64,000 nt of DNA. Origin: Bacillus cereus. GTDB lineage: Bacteria > Bacillota > Bacilli > Bacillales > Bacillaceae_G. Positions within the stretch are counted from its first letter, which is position 1. Every line of letters starts with the position of its first letter. The notes under the pieces were generated by a model, which was not told the DNA's origin, searched no databases, and was given only the letters and a program-made list of their open reading frames with translations. The stretch covers positions 62,001-126,000 of the forward strand of contig NZ_NUOT01000013.1 in NCBI RefSeq assembly GCF_002584535.1, read 5' to 3'. Of this stretch, positions 1 to 10,800 are shown in pieces. The translations under genes and the position numbers were made by a program.

Positions 1-788
1 AGATATTCTTTATCTAAATGAAGCCTCTCAGTTATTAAAAAGATGGATAACGGTCTTATTAACCCTAAACCTAAGCCCGCAACCATAAAAACAAATCCTA
101 AAGTCCTTAATATTTGATGAACCCAAACATATTTGAAGCCAACTTTCATGTCCATCCAAACTGAGGATTCCTGGTCAGTTATGGAAATGTTTTGATCTTT
201 TGGTATGAACATCAATGTCATGGCAGACAATAAAAACATCATTCCCACTAATGCCATTGAAACATGGATACCAAACTGTTCAAATATAAATGTACCTAAA
301 ATCGGGCCGAATATCATGAAAGAAGATATTATAGTTTGAAATAATGACATTCCTTTCTGCATTTGTTCTTCACTCAAGTGCTTCTTAAACAACTTCATCG
401 ATAAAGGCTGTGAAAACTGAGATAGAGTCGCTGAAATGAAAGTAACAAAGAACACAACCTTCCAAGTAGTATAAATAAGGGTAATTAATATTAAAAACAC
501 TGATAATGCACTTAGAAGATCACACCATATCATCGTTCGCTTTGGTTTCCAACGATCTGCAAAGGCACCACCAATAAATGAGAATATAAATATCGGAAGG
601 AATTCTGCAACCGATATAAGTGACACGGCAAATGCATCTCCATCAGTCACTGACACAACAAATAATAAAATAGCAAAATTCCTAATCCAAATACCTATTT
701 GCATAAAACAACTAGCAATTAGAATGACCAGAATGAAACGATTTCTTAAAAGTGAAGTTGCAGACGAATTTGTTTTTTCTAATGGCAT
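1..788 (-). CDS. MFS drug-type efflux transporter (partial, runs off the left edge)
   Basis: The reading frame opens at ATG 788 behind a good AGAGGTG ribosome binding site and stays open to base 1, so the C-terminal part is missing. About 262 residues are visible, with hydrophobic helices throughout and the loop motif GGAFADRWKPKR after helix 2, which is the signature A loop of the major facilitator superfamily. The sequence resembles the DHA3/macrolide-efflux type. It is the last visible gene of the leftward biosynthetic operon, about 110 bases after the SbnI-like gene. The likely role is export of the peptide or its precursor, or self-resistance. The family call is secure; the substrate is inferred from context. 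Confidence 0.85.
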   Translation of the reverse strand, partial: MPLEKTNSSATSLLRNRFILVILIASCFMQIGIWIRNFAILLFVVSVTDGDAFAVSLISVAEFLPIFIFSFIGGAFADRWKPKRTMIWCDLLSALSVFLILITLIYTTWKVVFFVTFISATLSQFSQPLSMKLFKKHLSEEQMQKGMSLFQTIISSFMIFGPILGTFIFEQFGIHVSMALVGMMFLLSAMTLMFIPKDQNISITDQESSVWMDMKVGFKYVWVHQILRTLGFVFMVAGLGLGLIRPLSIFLITERLHLDKEY

Positions 789-868
789 AAGGCACCTCTT
801 AATTTTATTTACAAATTATTTGTTAACAACGAGTTAAGGTATAGTTCCCTCATATAGAACACAATCAT

Positions 869-893
869 CCGAATATTTATTTTTAATATTCGG
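869..893. other. Stem-loop between sbnI-like gene and MFS gene
   Basis: A perfect 9-base inverted repeat (CCGAATATT / AATATTCGG) lies in the gap between these genes. No run of T follows on the minus strand, so it looks more like an mRNA-stability or attenuation element than a full terminator. Confidence 0.4.
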
Positions 894-896
894 AAA

Positions 897-1652
897 TTAA
901 TTGATGCATACCACCGGAAATTCACACACCTGAAATCCGCACGTTTTTTCGTAAAAACATATCCACTCCGCTTCTTCTCCGTTTTCTAAGAGGGAAAGAG
1001 GCACTTCTAAGTTTAAAACTTTATAAGGAATTTTAAATCTCGACAAACCAGGTGGCATTAAGTTTCCTTTTAATGCATTATTTATAATCGTCTCTAAGCT
1101 TATGCCACTATATTGAACCCATGATTCATTTTGAGGCATTGTACTTTGGCGATAAAATCGATTAACTCCATAAGAATGGTATATATCTTGAATAGAGGCA
1201 AAGATATCGTTAATGTTTTGATTCTTCCCCCTCATAATCCCCTCAGAATCTTTACATTTATACTCGGCAATCGTTACACCAACGTTTAAATGAATAGTAT
1301 CAGATAATTGAGGTTTCCAGTTAGGATCACCAATTACATGATACCAATAATCTAAAACGATTGAATCCTGGCTTACAATTTGAATAGGTGCCCTTTTATA
1401 ACCTAATCCTTTTAGTGACGCTAATCTATGATGTCCATCCAGAACGATGAATTTATCATCATACTTGATACAAGGAATAGTATGTTTTACGAAGCCACTA
1501 TCTTTTATCCCCTCAGAAACTGTTTTGATTTTTTTTAAATCTACTTCTTCGTGTGGTATCAATTTATCAATATCAACTACAGCTAATTCGATCTTGTGAT
1601 TATTACATAGAAATGAGTGTACATATACAGATTCTCTCATTAAATTAACCAT
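897..1652 (-). CDS. sbnI: SbnI-like ParB/sulfiredoxin-fold L-serine kinase (O-phosphoserine supply)
   Basis: The protein has 251 residues, close to the 254 of staphylococcal SbnI. It carries a ParB-like fold with the motif LDGHHRLASLKGLGY near residues 71-85, the nucleotide-binding loop of this family. SbnI phosphorylates free L-serine to O-phospho-L-serine, the substrate of SbnA in 2,3-diaminopropionate synthesis; in Staphylococcus it is also a haem-responsive regulator. The cluster holds sbnA and sbnB homologues, so the set is complete. The start ATG has a near-perfect site (CAGGAGGAATAAT). A plain ParB-type DNA-binding role is possible, but the gene set argues for the kinase. Kinase activity is inferred from family and context. 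Confidence 0.75.
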   Translation of the reverse strand: MVNLMRESVYVHSFLCNNHKIELAVVDIDKLIPHEEVDLKKIKTVSEGIKDSGFVKHTIPCIKYDDKFIVLDGHHRLASLKGLGYKRAPIQIVSQDSIVLDYWYHVIGDPNWKPQLSDTIHLNVGVTIAEYKCKDSEGIMRGKNQNINDIFASIQDIYHSYGVNRFYRQSTMPQNESWVQYSGISLETIINNALKGNLMPPGLSRFKIPYKVLNLEVPLSLLENGEEAEWICFYEKTCGFQVCEFPVVCIN

Positions 1653-1712
1653 TATATTATTCCTCCTGTAATCAACATACTAATTTTTGACGTTACTTCA
1701 GAATGAAATAAC

Positions 1713-2420
1713 TTACTTAATTAACTCTTTCCAACAGATTTTTTTTGATATAAATGTATGTTTGATGCCTTCTGCATTTTTAACTGCTACTGATGCTACA
1801 TAGTCCTTCAGTGGCGAATAAGTAAAATAGTTAAAGTCTTCTGCAGTATTTTCATCTAATTGATACGGTACACGAAACGATAATGGTGACAGTGAAAATC
1901 CTAACCCTTTCGCTTTAACTAACGCCTCTTTTCTTGTCCACAAATGGAAAAACCTAATTAACTTCGTTTCATATGATGACCCTGCATTTATATACTTTAT
2001 TTCATCTGGTACGAACACTTGAGGCATAACCTCTAAAAAATCGTATGTAATGTTTTCTACATCTACTCCTATTTGATCCATATAACCAATTACGCATATA
2101 ACTAGTCCTTCAGTATGTGATAAGTTAAAATGTAACGATTCTTTTTCATTGTGCATACATTGTTTCTTTAAAAATAGTTTTCCATATTTATTTTTTATGA
2201 TTTCAACTTCACTTATAGGTATATCTAATTCTTTGCTAATTAATTGTTTAATTAGTAAACGGCCTATAATAAATTCTATTTTTTTGTGGTCAACTTTATA
2301 ATTTTTATATACTTTAAGTTCTTCATCACTTAATATTGATAAACTTTCTTCAAATTCTTCCAAAGACAAATTACTAGGTAAGTGAACTTCATAGATTAAA
2401 ATCTCTCTTCTCATTTTCAT
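1713..2420 (-). CDS. Sfp-type 4'-phosphopantetheinyl transferase
   Basis: This enzyme moves the phosphopantetheine arm of CoA onto the conserved serine of carrier domains and so turns apo-NRPS into the active holo form. The 235-residue protein has the Sfp-family motifs IGVDVE (about residue 117) and FHLWTRKEALVKAKG (about 158-172), which supply the Mg-binding acidic residues and catalytic lysine, and the size fits Sfp (224). It lies in the operon between the M28 peptidase and the SbnI-like gene. The start at ATG 2420 is preceded by AAGGTAG. It would serve the seven carrier domains of this cluster. The family is certain. Confidence 0.92.
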   Translation of the reverse strand: MKMRREILIYEVHLPSNLSLEEFEESLSILSDEELKVYKNYKVDHKKIEFIIGRLLIKQLISKELDIPISEVEIIKNKYGKLFLKKQCMHNEKESLHFNLSHTEGLVICVIGYMDQIGVDVENITYDFLEVMPQVFVPDEIKYINAGSSYETKLIRFFHLWTRKEALVKAKGLGFSLSPLSFRVPYQLDENTAEDFNYFTYSPLKDYVASVAVKNAEGIKHTFISKKICWKELIK

Positions 2421-2501
2421 TTACACTTCTACCTTTTTAATTATTTTAAGTTCATTTGATTATAACAACCTCTTTTAACATGATTCATATACCGTTGTAA
2501 T

Positions 2502-4784
2502 CTATTTCCAAGACCAACCTTCTAATGTATGTTCGAAATTAAACCCTCTTTCCTTATCCCAATTAATGTTATTCAGGTGAACAAATGTCATATAGCCAGG
2601 CCACGCTTGCATAATATTATCTTGTGTTATCTTAGGAGTAGTTATCATATGAGCAAAATTCATCCCTAAAATTCTAACATTTTTATTAACTGCTCCACTT
2701 TCGTATTTAGCTTCTAAATGAATATCTTTAGTATTCCATATACGTAATAAAATCTTATCTTCCAACAAACTTTTGGATAACTTCTCCTTGTCAATTAAAG
2801 TCTCATTTATAGTAATTGAGTCTAGTGCATCTCCATCTTCTATTAATAAAAACAGAGCATTATAATCATTGTTAGAAATAGTTAACTGCAATTTTGTTTG
2901 GCTAAGAGTTTTTCCATCCACTTTCAAATTTGATGACGAGAAGCTCTCTTTTATTGGTGAGAGTTTATACGTCTCCTCTACTCCAAAAAACATTGACTCT
3001 TTCACATTTCTACTGTTATTAAAGATCTTTTTTTGCCAATCATCTAATTCTGTCTGGTCAGTCATCCAATAGTTCCCACCATTAATATCTCTATATAGAT
3101 ACAATGAGCTAGGTCGAGGCTCTGCTGAACTAAACTCGGTGGTCAAAAGAACTTTAATCGACAAAATGATTAAGATGACTAAAGCTGATAGAGCTGAAAT
3201 TGAAATGGTACTCCTATTAGATCGGTTATTAACCAAAAGATAAGTCACAAAAAGCACGGGCATAATAAATATAAATACTGGAGCAATTTTAGGAACTGCA
3301 ATATAGATAACTCGGAATGTATACACAGTAAATAAAATTGGAATTAACGATATAGCTAAAAATATTAGACAACGTTTTATAGAACTAATTCCGGGAAGCA
3401 AATCTGAGATGAAGAATGGAACGGCGAAAAGAAAAATCGGCAGCACCAGTGTTGGAAATATGAAATGGCTCACTACTGAACTGATAAATAAAACGATTAA
3501 AACACCCACGGAAAATACAGGAGTTTTTTTATTTACTTTGAGAACATACAAAGCAATTAACACAATTAGTAAAGCAAACACACCCAAGCTTATTGAAAAT
3601 AAATCATTATTCAATGGAAGCAATCTCCAGGAATCAAATAAATACTGATTAAACCATTTAAAAACCTGTATGTACAATAAACCACTTCCAACTGTCAATC
3701 CAATCACAATAATTGGCATTAAAACATCTAACACTTTAATACTTTTATTTTTGTAGATAACAATTCCTAGAAATAGTAGTATTGATGCGATACATATTAA
3801 ATTTATCCATTTCCCATAAAAAATCACAAAACCAGGGAGCAATGTCCATGAAAGCTGATCGACATCTTCATTTAAAGTCATTTCTCTATCTTTGAGTAGA
3901 TTTATAAAGAGTTTTAAGTTTGAATACTGCATAAATGCTGTACTATGATCGATATTCTCAAATTCATCATTTATATTATGATAATTTCCAAACCCTTCAA
4001 TGAACGCTAAATTAAATCCTATCTGAATGTCATTTTTGAAAACTGTAAAATCTGAATTAAAAGGTAAGAGTTTATAAGCTTCACTAAAAAAGGATGAAGT
4101 AACCGCAAAGTCTGATTGATGAGCGTACTCTTTTACAATCCCTATTGATTGATTTGTGGTTTCAAAAAGAAAAGGTATTCCACTACTCCCTCTCCCTTCC
4201 AGGTTGATAACGCTTTGAATATTATATTCAGCAAAATGATTTTCATAAAACGCTTTTGCTCCTAGAAGACCAATTTCTTCTCCGTCAGTAAATAAAAATA
4301 AAATATTATTGTTAGGAGTTTTTTCTTTTGACTGTTCAATAGCAGTTTGTAGCATATTCGCAACTGCTATTCCATTATCTCCAGCTCCGTTTGAAGATGG
4401 GACAGAATCATAATGTCCGACAATTAAAATTGAATTATCTGTTTTCCCCTTAATCGTTGCAAGAATATTAGAAGGTGTTCCAGTGTCCAGTGGCGGACCG
4501 AACTCCGAATGCTCAACGAAGGAATTTAATTCTGCGACCTTTATACCTTCGTCTTTTAACGTTTTCTTAATAAATTTTCTTGTTTCTTCGTTTCCCTTAG
4601 TTCCTATTGGGCGGACAAATTGTGTCATCTTATCAAGATATTGAAGAGCAGCTTTTTTCTCATATTCAGGATTTACAGGGGCTTTTCCAATATCTTTGGT
4701 CAAATGAAATACAGATCCCCAAATTAATAAAAGAATTAAGATAAACAAAATACTCATTATGCTTTTGTTTTTAAGGCTTTCCAT
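2502..4784 (-). CDS. Polytopic membrane M28-family zinc aminopeptidase (ERMP1/Fxna-like)
   Basis: The 760-residue protein starts with a signal-anchor helix (about 8-27) and then an M28 peptidase domain. Visible zinc-site elements are VGHYDS (about 123-128), the GDNG segment and DGEEIGLLG (about 167-175). Roughly eight further membrane helices follow (about 315-545), then an extracytoplasmic domain of about 200 residues. This layout resembles the ERMP1/Fxna group rather than secreted aminopeptidases. It sits between NRPS-3 and the Sfp gene. In other clusters (colibactin ClbP, zwittermicin ZmaM) membrane peptidases of family S12 remove an N-terminal leader at export; an M28 enzyme could play that part here, or destroy the product as resistance. 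Both roles are inference. Confidence 0.82.
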   Translation of the reverse strand: MESLKNKSIMSILFILILLLIWGSVFHLTKDIGKAPVNPEYEKKAALQYLDKMTQFVRPIGTKGNEETRKFIKKTLKDEGIKVAELNSFVEHSEFGPPLDTGTPSNILATIKGKTDNSILIVGHYDSVPSSNGAGDNGIAVANMLQTAIEQSKEKTPNNNILFLFTDGEEIGLLGAKAFYENHFAEYNIQSVINLEGRGSSGIPFLFETTNQSIGIVKEYAHQSDFAVTSSFFSEAYKLLPFNSDFTVFKNDIQIGFNLAFIEGFGNYHNINDEFENIDHSTAFMQYSNLKLFINLLKDREMTLNEDVDQLSWTLLPGFVIFYGKWINLICIASILLFLGIVIYKNKSIKVLDVLMPIIVIGLTVGSGLLYIQVFKWFNQYLFDSWRLLPLNNDLFSISLGVFALLIVLIALYVLKVNKKTPVFSVGVLIVLFISSVVSHFIFPTLVLPIFLFAVPFFISDLLPGISSIKRCLIFLAISLIPILFTVYTFRVIYIAVPKIAPVFIFIMPVLFVTYLLVNNRSNRSTISISALSALVILIILSIKVLLTTEFSSAEPRPSSLYLYRDINGGNYWMTDQTELDDWQKKIFNNSRNVKESMFFGVEETYKLSPIKESFSSSNLKVDGKTLSQTKLQLTISNNDYNALFLLIEDGDALDSITINETLIDKEKLSKSLLEDKILLRIWNTKDIHLEAKYESGAVNKNVRILGMNFAHMITTPKITQDNIMQAWPGYMTFVHLNNINWDKERGFNFEHTLEGWSWK

Positions 4785-4821
4785 AATAATTATCCTCTTA
4801 ATTTTCAGTCTTTTTTTGGTT

Positions 4822-4857
4822 AAAGAGGAAATATGAATGTATCCATATCCCCTCTTT
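4822..4857. other. Stem-loop between NRPS-3 and M28 peptidase genes
   Basis: Two 14-base arms (4822-4835 and 4844-4857) pair at 12 positions around an 8-base loop. There is no canonical T-tract on the minus strand, so partial termination or RNA processing inside the operon is more likely than a full stop. Confidence 0.45.
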
Positions 4858-4887
4858 ATGAAGTAAAATTCGTAGAATCAAAGTATA

Positions 4888-7800
4888 TTAGACTAATAAA
4901 CTTTTTTTACTACTTTTAATAATATTTAATAATAGGTTGATATTGTCTTTCATGTAAGGTTCAAAGAACATATCAGAATGACTACCGAATCCCTGATTGA
5001 TATTTAGAGTATCTTTCCCTAAAATATCTTTCCACTGAGCTATTACCTTTTCTTTTTCAGCAGATTCATCATAACTATCTTGAGAAACCCAGTACACTTC
5101 CGAATAAATGCTTCTCATGTTTTGCTCATTGTAAAAATAATTTGCAAATGCAAGCCTTTTATTATATGCAACATCAATCATATTTGGATTATCATTTATC
5201 CAATTTGCTAGCTCTGAGACTTGATTTAGCCCATTATTTATGTCCTCATTTACTTCTTTTATAATTTCATCTTCACTTGTCTGATGTTGAATTTGTGTCC
5301 TTGAGTCGAACATAATAACTTTTCCATTTGATGAATATACCCTCTCTAAGTAGGCCGCTACTTCTAAAGCGAGATTTCCACCAGCAGAGTACCCCATAAG
5401 AATCCATTCTTTTTGATTACTCATGTTATAAATATATTCTGCATATTTTTCTATTCTGTCTTGATCTTCAATAAAATCAAATAAATGAAGATTACCTGAC
5501 TTCATATATTTTGGGATATCATTATAAATTAGACCCCAACCTGCAATCGGTGGAAAAGAAAATAGATTGTATTCATCAGTTATATTAAATGTAGTTACTG
5601 GTACAACATCACTATTATCCGTTTTCAAACTCTTTGCAATTCCCATGATTGTAGGTTCTAATACGATTTCTCTAAAGGTTAACAATCTACCTGTTTCACG
5701 CTCTAAGTTGGCTATTAAAGAAATAATTGTTAATGAATTAGCCCCTAACGAGAATACATTGTCACTTCTATAAATCATCATATTTTCCAGTTTTAAAATC
5801 TTCCTTACTAGTTGAGCTACTTTCTTTTCATTTTCAGTAACTAACTCTTCTTTGGAACTATTTATTGTGACCTCTTGTAACGAGTGTCTATCCACTTTAC
5901 CATTTGAATTTAAAGGTAATTTTTGCAGTACTTCCAAAAAGTCTGGAACCATATAATAAGGAAGCTTCTCGTTTAAAAAGCGTTGAATATCTCTTTTCAG
6001 CTCCAATGTATCAGCATGCTTAGACTGAACATACCCTACTAGTAACTGTTCATTATTAATACTTTGCACTTTTACAACCGCATCACTGACTAATGGATGT
6101 TCCGATAAGGTGTGCTCTATTTCCCCTAGTTCAATACGATACCCTCGAATTTTTATTTGATAATCCTTCCTACCGAAAAATTCAATTGTGCCATCTTCCC
6201 GCCATCTTCCAATGTCGCCAGTTTTGTATAGTACTCGATCATGTGAACTCTTAGAATACGGATTTTGAATAAAGCTTACCTCTGTTTTAGCTTGATCATT
6301 TATATATCCTTTTCCTACACAAATTCCTGCAACATATATCTCACCTTTTAGTCCTACAGGTCTTTTTTGTAATTCTTCATCTAGAATATACAGACTACTA
6401 TTTACAATTGGCTTACCAATTGGAACCGGATCTTCCTTAGGTGCTTCATACATAATGTGATGAGCAATATCATCAGATGCTTCGGTCGGACCATAGGCAT
6501 TGACTACTGGTATGGTATGATGCTCAAACCATTTTGTTAGTGTCGCTGTCTTTACTGGCTCCCCCGTTACCAATAAGAATCTTAGATCATTTAACTTCAA
6601 ATCAAATTCGTTTAAATAATCCGCAAGAATATTAAGATATGAAGGTACAACTTCCAAATGAGTGACTTTCTCGTTATTTAAAACATTTATAAAATATTTT
6701 AAGTTTTGCTGTTCTGACTTCTTAATTATTCTCGTTGTTCCCCCGGTGCAGAGTGCCATAAAAAATTGAAATACAGATATATCAAAACAATGTGAAGCAT
6801 TTTGTACCACTACAGAATCTTCGTTACATGACAATAGTTCAATTTTTGCCATGATGTGGTTTAACATTCCTAAGTGCTCAACCATTGCTCCTTTTGGTTT
6901 TCCAGTTGAGCCAGAGGTGAATATAACGTAAGCTAATTGCCTTGAATCAATATCCATATTAAAGCGCTCTTTCTCCAAGTCTTTAACAGGAATTTCATCT
7001 ACTTTTATAACATTGGCATTTATGTCTTTCACTTCAAGTGGGGTATCGTCATTACTAACCGTCAGAATAGTCCTGCAATTCGCTTGTTTTAAAATATCAT
7101 TCATTCGGTCAGATGGTATATCCAGCTCGATTGGAAGATATGCCAGTCCGGCACTCCAAGCTCCTAATATGGAGGCTACCATCCAAGGCGAACGGTCCAT
7201 CATAATTGCAACAATTGATTCTTTTGGCATATTAGCTTCCCTTAAGGAAATCGCGATTCTATTAGACATGTGATATAGCTTCTCGTAACTCCAAGTTTCA
7301 TCTTCAAAAACAATAGCTGGTTTAAGCGGATTTTTCTCCGCTTGTTGCATAACGATTTCCGGAACAGTATATTCTGGTAACTGTAAATGATGATCTGTAA
7401 ATTGTTCCAGCTGCCTTTCTTCTATAGCACTAGTTATTGACAAGTTTGATAAACTTTCTTGGCAGTTGTTCATCATAAAATTTAAAATTGTTTTGTAATG
7501 GTCAATCATTCTCGTGATTGTATTTTCTTTGAATAAATCTGTTGAATAGATGAATTTTAGTTGATAAAATTCATCATTTGGCATAACTACTAATTCTAAA
7601 TCCATCAAAGTAGTATTATCCCCGTTATCCATAATAGAATAGCCTTTAACTTTATCATCTAATCCTTGATTGTCGAAATCATTAAAACTAAAGAGAATAT
7701 CAAAAAGCGGATTACGGTTTAAGGCTCTATCTACATTTAATTCTTCCAAAATTAATTCATATGGAAAGTGTTGATGCTCGAGAACTTTTTCTATCTCCGA

Positions 7801-10800
7801 AAACACTTCCTTTAATGTGTCCTTTACATTTTTCCTTGCATCCAGAGAGTAATTTAGTGGCAGCGTGTTAATAAACACCCCATACAAATCACTAAATTCT
7901 GCTCTTAATCGATTCGAGAAAGGACTTCCAACAATAACTTCTTTACTATTCGAGTACTTATTTAATAGAATATAAAATCCTGTTAAGAAAAAAGTATAAG
8001 GAGTAATCTCTAGTTTACGGCATAATTCACTTACGTCCTCACGTTTATACAAGAAATTATCCTTGATGGAACTTCCTTTATAAGAGCTCTCTTGTGGTCT
8101 CTTATAATCATAAGGTAGGTCTAACTTCACAACACCATTTTGGAATTTGCTATTCCAGAAACTTTTAGCATCTTCAAATTTTCCCTCTGTAAGATACTGA
8201 TTCTCTAATAATGCATAGTGAATATATTCATATTTTTGTTTTTCATAATCTCCACTATAGTAATGTTGATATAAATCTTCTAGAAAGCTAACAATAGATA
8301 AGCCATCCATGACAATATGATGAAAATCAAAAATCACGTAATTTACATCTGAATCCTTTAGATGACCTACTCTGATTAAAGGACCTTCTTCAAGATTGAA
8401 AGGTTTTATAAATTCTTTGAAAGAACTATTTATGTCCTTTCTTTTCTCTAATATTTGAATTGGCACTGAAACATGTTCAATTACTTTTTGCTGAACACTA
8501 TGGTTATCTGATTTAAATATTGTTCTAAAAACACTATTGTTATTAGCAATGAAAGATAAAGACTTTTCAAACTTTTCGCGATTGAAGTCCCCTTCAAATT
8601 TTATTATAACGGGAAGATTATATGCTAGAGACTCCGGTTCCATAGAGTGTAATAGGTACATTCTTTTTTGACTTGTTGAAGTTTGATACCAAATATTCTC
8701 TTGGATCGGTTCGCTTGAGATTACTTCAAGCTCTTTAGACTCTATTTCTTTTGAAATCATTTCAATCGTTTTCAATCTAAAAATATCGCTTAGAAGTAAG
8801 GATGAATTCATCTTATCGTTTATTCCTTTTAATAAACTTACCGCTTTTAGACTATGCCCTCCAAGATCAAAGAAAGAATCATCAATACTCATCTCATTTA
8901 CTAAAAGCTCTTCCTTCCAAATTTCAAGTAACTTTTCCTGAATAGAATTTTCAGGTTTTCTAAGTTGAGTGTTACTCCTACTCTTTTTATTAAGAATACT
9001 TTGACTAAAAAATTCGTGTTGTAATCTATTATTTGAATAGATCAGTGGTAAATAATATTTTCGATGTAACAAGCTTTCAAATTTAGGGATGTTTATCTCC
9101 CAATCTGATAACCTCAGTAAATCAACATCTTTTTCAAACTCATAACCTAAGTAATCCCAATTGTTATAGAATTTATATTGGCTCGATGATGCGTGTAAAC
9201 CAATCATTTCTTTACTTACTGTATTTGTTTCGAAATTACCTAAATGAAAGCTCGGACTTATAACATGAATATTTCCAAAGTTATTTCCTTTTACATTTTT
9301 CTTTGAAATGATTTCGAAACTATACTTCTTTATTATCAAACTTTTAAAAGCTCCTGTTGCATTACGTTGTTCTTTTCCTCCTAGAGCTAAAAGAAATTGG
9401 CTCAATACATTTGGATCAGCGGTTGATAATAAAAGCATTGCTTTTTCCTTACTCACGTTCTGTTGCACAGATCCTACTTCTAAGAATTCAATTAACCCAA
9501 AGCCTGGTACAGAATAGAATTGTACTCTTGCATTATCAAACAATATAGCAGGCTCTGGCTTCGTTACTTCTTCGATTTGAGTTAAGTTATTTTCTTTCAA
9601 TATAGTTGGAATTTCATTTAAATTATTTATTTCAAAACAGATATGGTAAGGACTCTCTCCTCTACTTTCAAGGAAGCTGTTCACTCTACTATCTGGACCA
9701 GTTGAACTAATTAATTCGAGTGTTGGTGCACTCTTATGTTCTAAAAGAGCTAATTCTGCTTTTTGTATTGGATCATAAACTTTTTTTATGCATTTATAGC
9801 CTATACTTTCAAATTCCATAATTTTAGATTCAATGTTCCATACTGAAATACCGATATGATTATACATAAACTGATTTGTTTTATTTTCATTTTTAACTTC
9901 CTCTGGAAAGTCCTGTTCATAAAATACATTTATAAAATTTGATGAAAGGTTTTCTTCAGCATCTAGTAAAAACGAGCCATCTTGTTGTAAATCTGTTAAT
10001 TGGTTTAAAAAGCTTTGAATTGGTTTATTTTTCTCTGTCGGAATAAATTTCCCAGATACCCTTTTCAATTTAAGTTCTTTTGCCAACTTCTTAAGGCACT
10101 CCATTGCTGCAAATTCAACATTTCTACCTAGCGCTCGGCAGCTTAATAAAAATGTATCAATGAACAGTTCATCTTCCTTCACTTCAAAAAATACAACGCC
10201 TACAAGACCATAGTCACCAAATTTGTCTCTTAGTTTTATCACTCTTATGTTCTCATGATTTAACTTTAAAATTTCTGCTTCTGATCGCCTCATTGTAGTT
10301 AGATTAAATTGGTTTGTTCTATATGTTAACTGAGATACACGAGCTAACTCTTCAGGTTTCATCTTATGGAATGACATTTCTAGGTTAAGCAACTTCAAGA
10401 AATCTTCTGTACTTTCTTTACTTTCATAAACTTTTTTCCGCTCTTTTTCTGCTCTGTATAATTCGCTTCTGTTACCCTCGTTACTAACTGACAATTGTAT
10501 ATCAAATGCCCAACTATTTTTGAGTAAAGGTACAATCAAGGAATGCGGTTCAGGCACTTGAATTGTATGAACAGATGGCAGATTATTCATAACTTCAAGA
10601 CACTCCATATGAGAATCATCTAGAAAAATAAAACTATCGATACCTAAATTCAACTCTTTAGCCATAGATAATAAATTATCTGATTTACGTGACCAATTTA
10701 TTCTCCAAGCAACAAAATCTTCTTGCTTTAACACCATCTCACGATTTTGTTTAAAAGTATCTAAAACGTCCTTCTCATTATTTTTTGTACATAATACAAG

